In this document: positions 7,261 through 8,062 of the stretch, piece by piece
How positions within the stretch are numbered: position 1 is the stretch's first letter
Layout: each line of letters starts with the position of its first letter
Assembly: GCA_009843675.1 (NCBI GenBank)
Contig: VYCZ01000274.1
Span: 1 to 8,062, forward strand
DNA: 8,062 nucleotides
Direction: 5' to 3'
Source of the DNA: Gammaproteobacteria bacterium
GTDB lineage: Bacteria > Pseudomonadota > Gammaproteobacteria > Eutrophobiales > Eutrophobiaceae
Notes under the pieces: generated by a model
Seen by the model: only the letters and a program-made list of their open reading frames with translations
Told to the model about the DNA's origin: nothing
The model's database searches: none
Translations under genes and position numbers: made by a program

Positions 7261-7921
7261 AATGGTTCTGTTTTTCCAGTTCGCGCAAATAAACAATAAT
7301 GTCGTCGATTTCCTGATCGGTAAGGTTTGCAAGGCCCGCAGGCCCGGAAAAACCGCGCATGCGGGTGTTGGAACGGCCAAATTTTATGGTAGTGCGGATA
7401 AACCCGTCTGAGACCTTGTTGAGAAACCCGGCTTTCCCGATTGCGGTACCGGTGCCGCCGGCAATGTAGCCGTCACCCTGGGGGCCGTGGCAGGTGGCGC
7501 AAACCTGATCGAACCAGAGTTTCCCTGCAACGGGGTCACCCTGTGCCTTGTGCTGGCTATCGATTTCAGCGGATCGGTCAGGCAATTCGGAGTGAGCCCT
7601 GAGGTATACGCCTATAGCCTCTATTCCATCCAGTCCCAGGTGAGCAAACGGGGGCATGCCCGTACCCAGGCGGCCGTCGCGAATTGTTCCCAGCAGCAAT
7701 TCGTCTGAAGCGGTCGACAGAAATTCAGGGTTGGTCAGGGACGGCGCAAATCCGGCTTTCCCTATGGCATCTGCCTGGTGACAGAACACGCAGTTTTTCT
7801 CATATAAGTCCTTTCCCTTGGCTATCACCAGGGAATCGTCGGATATGGCGGTGGTTGGAACCAACAGGCAAAGTAATAGCGCATACATCGCTCCAGAATT
7901 AAATTGCCCCATGTTTTTCAC
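7259..7921 (-). CDS. Secreted diheme cytochrome c
   Basis: The 220-residue product has a Sec signal (hydrophobic residues 11-26, likely cut near AIS/DD) and two c-type heme sites, CVFCH (44-48) and CATCH (141-145). Met89 in GTGMPPF and Met188 in NTRMRGF are the likely sixth ligands, giving His/Met hemes, usually of higher potential than bis-His hemes. The two halves look duplicated: AIGKAGF occurs at 52-58 and again at 160-166, each followed by a similar helix and a glycine-rich Met loop. This is a class I, c4-like pattern, unlike NapB, the usual partner of NapA, which is smaller with bis-His ligation. It is first in the operon and 10 bases before the NapA-like gene, so it is probably the soluble electron partner of that enzyme. 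GTG at 7921 is preferred over ATG at 7912 because AAGGGGG stands seven bases before it. Confidence 0.92.
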   Translation of the reverse strand: MKNMGQFNSGAMYALLLCLLVPTTAISDDSLVIAKGKDLYEKNCVFCHQADAIGKAGFAPSLTNPEFLSTASDELLLGTIRDGRLGTGMPPFAHLGLDGIEAIGVYLRAHSELPDRSAEIDSQHKAQGDPVAGKLWFDQVCATCHGPQGDGYIAGGTGTAIGKAGFLNKVSDGFIRTTIKFGRSNTRMRGFSGPAGLANLTDQEIDDIIVYLRELEKQNH

Positions 7922-7928
7922 TTTAATA

Positions 7929-7935
7929 CCCCCTT
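7929..7935 (-). promoter_or_regulatory. Ribosome binding site of the cytochrome c gene
   Basis: AAGGGGG is seven bases upstream of GTG 7921 and favours this non-ATG start. A second purine-rich AAGGAGG lies further upstream at 7945-7951, and the CCTT between them could pair with the AAGG of either one; such four-base pairs would be weak. Confidence 0.65.
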
Positions 7936-7955
7936 AATCCAAGGCCTCCTTCTGT

Positions 7956-7976
7956 GTGCCGCAAGCGAGGTGGCAC
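7956..7976. promoter_or_regulatory. Inverted repeat in the divergent control region, candidate operator
   Basis: GTGCC and GGCAC flank an 11-base centre, with one more matching pair inside the arms. It is near the middle of the 97-base gap between the divergent start codons, downstream of the predicted start of operon transcription and overlapping the predicted -35 of the rightward promoter. A regulator bound here could affect both directions. No known regulator is recognised from the sequence. Confidence 0.35.
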
Positions 7977-7998
7977 TAATGCGCGTCCCTGTTTTAAT
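7970..7998 (+). promoter_or_regulatory. Possible sigma-70 promoter of the divergent rightward gene
   Basis: GTGGCA (7970-7975, four of six matches) is followed after 17 bases by TTTAAT (7993-7998, five of six). The predicted transcript would begin near 8005, at the edge of the ribosome binding site, leaving a very short leader; the true promoter may differ. Confidence 0.35.
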
Positions 7999-8025
7999 CA
8001 TGGCAAAGGAGCACTCGAATGTCAA
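7997..8025 (-). promoter_or_regulatory. Predicted sigma-70 promoter of the leftward operon
   Basis: TTGACA (8025-8020), a perfect -35, is separated by exactly 17 bases from CATGAT (8002-7997), which matches four of six -10 positions and is preceded by TGC, an extended -10 motif. Transcription would start near 7990, giving a leader of about 70 bases before GTG 7921. The -35 overlaps the start codon of the divergent gene, and the two predicted -10 elements overlap each other, so the two directions may compete. Confidence 0.5.
8005..8011 (+). promoter_or_regulatory. Ribosome binding site of the divergent gene
   Basis: AAAGGAG is seven bases before ATG 8019, near-ideal in sequence and spacing. 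It is the main support for a real gene start at that position. Confidence 0.6.
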
Positions 8026-8062
8026 CGTTCCAACATAGTTCCCGGCAGTCCCCGCTAAATTC
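8019..8062 (+). CDS. Start of a divergently transcribed gene, truncated by the window
   Basis: An ATG preceded by AAAGGAG opens a frame that stays free of stops to the window end, reading MSTFQHSSRQSPLN. Only 14 complete codons are visible, too few to recognise a family. The N-terminus is polar and shows no signal peptide, so a cytoplasmic product is likely. Its position, head to head with the operon and sharing the control region, is common for regulators, but nothing in the visible residues shows that. The evidence is the ribosome binding site and spacing; chance cannot be excluded. Confidence 0.5.
   Translation, partial: MSTFQHSSRQSPLN

Noticed and set aside
7249..7380. Longer N-terminus for the NapA-like protein (44 extra residues)
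   Set aside because: It lies inside the cytochrome gene and would put the Tat motif about 50 residues in; the AGGAGAG site supports ATG 7248.
7939..7951. Tiny leader reading frame TTG-GAT-TAA after AAGGAGG
   Set aside because: The spacing is only two bases and the frame has two codons; no sign of a real leader peptide.
7962..7976. Sigma-54-like element TGCCAC-N5-TTGC on the minus strand, with a TGT-N10-ACA motif upstream as in NifA sites
   Set aside because: The essential GG at -24 reads GC, and the TGT-N10-ACA motif is only about 50 bases away, closer than usual. The sigma-70 reading fits better.
7971..7984. TGGCAC on the plus strand as a sigma-54 -24 box for the divergent gene
   Set aside because: The matching GC of the -12 box is one base off the strict spacing and TTGC is absent.
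1..8062. CRISPR arrays, transposons, tRNA or rRNA genes
   Set aside because: No spaced repeats, transposase motifs, terminal inverted repeats or RNA-gene features were seen on either strand.

Overview
This window holds one compact, leftward-reading (minus-strand) gene cluster that encodes a periplasmic molybdenum redox enzyme and an unusually large set of iron-sulfur electron carriers. The Tat signals, Sec signals, c-type heme motifs and Nap-family ferredoxins point to a Gram-negative, respiring bacterium, most likely a proteobacterium. The exact taxon cannot be read from the sequence.

Layout in transcription order, right to left. A divergent gene on the plus strand starts at 8019 with a good ribosome binding site but is cut off by the window edge. 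Between 7922 and 8018 lies a 97-base divergent control region. The cluster then runs: a secreted diheme cytochrome c (7921-7259); a 895-residue NapA-like molybdopterin oxidoreductase with a Tat signal (7248-4561); a 78-base gap with a perfect 11-bp hairpin; a NapG-like Tat-exported ferredoxin with four [4Fe-4S] sites (4482-3904); a NapH-like membrane ferredoxin (3866-2901); an uncharacterised membrane-anchored periplasmic protein of FixH-like layout (2917-2318); a 506-residue polyferredoxin with an extra histidine-bearing membrane domain (2321-801); a NapF/MauM-type ferredoxin (795-193); and the start of a secreted protein (183 to beyond base 1). Most genes overlap or nearly touch, so an operon is likely.

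How the parts may work together (inference): NapH, inserted in the membrane, would take electrons from quinol and pass them to periplasmic NapG and on to the NapA-like enzyme. The diheme cytochrome would be a second electron partner in the periplasm. The second polyferredoxin and second soluble ferredoxin form a parallel module of unknown role. Counting motifs gives about 13 [4Fe-4S] clusters and two hemes c.

The striking point is what is missing: no napB, napC, napD or napE is visible, and the catalytic protein differs from classical NapA in several places that are normally conserved. The cluster is therefore best read as a Nap-related respiratory system whose substrate and direction are not established, rather than a standard nitrate reductase.
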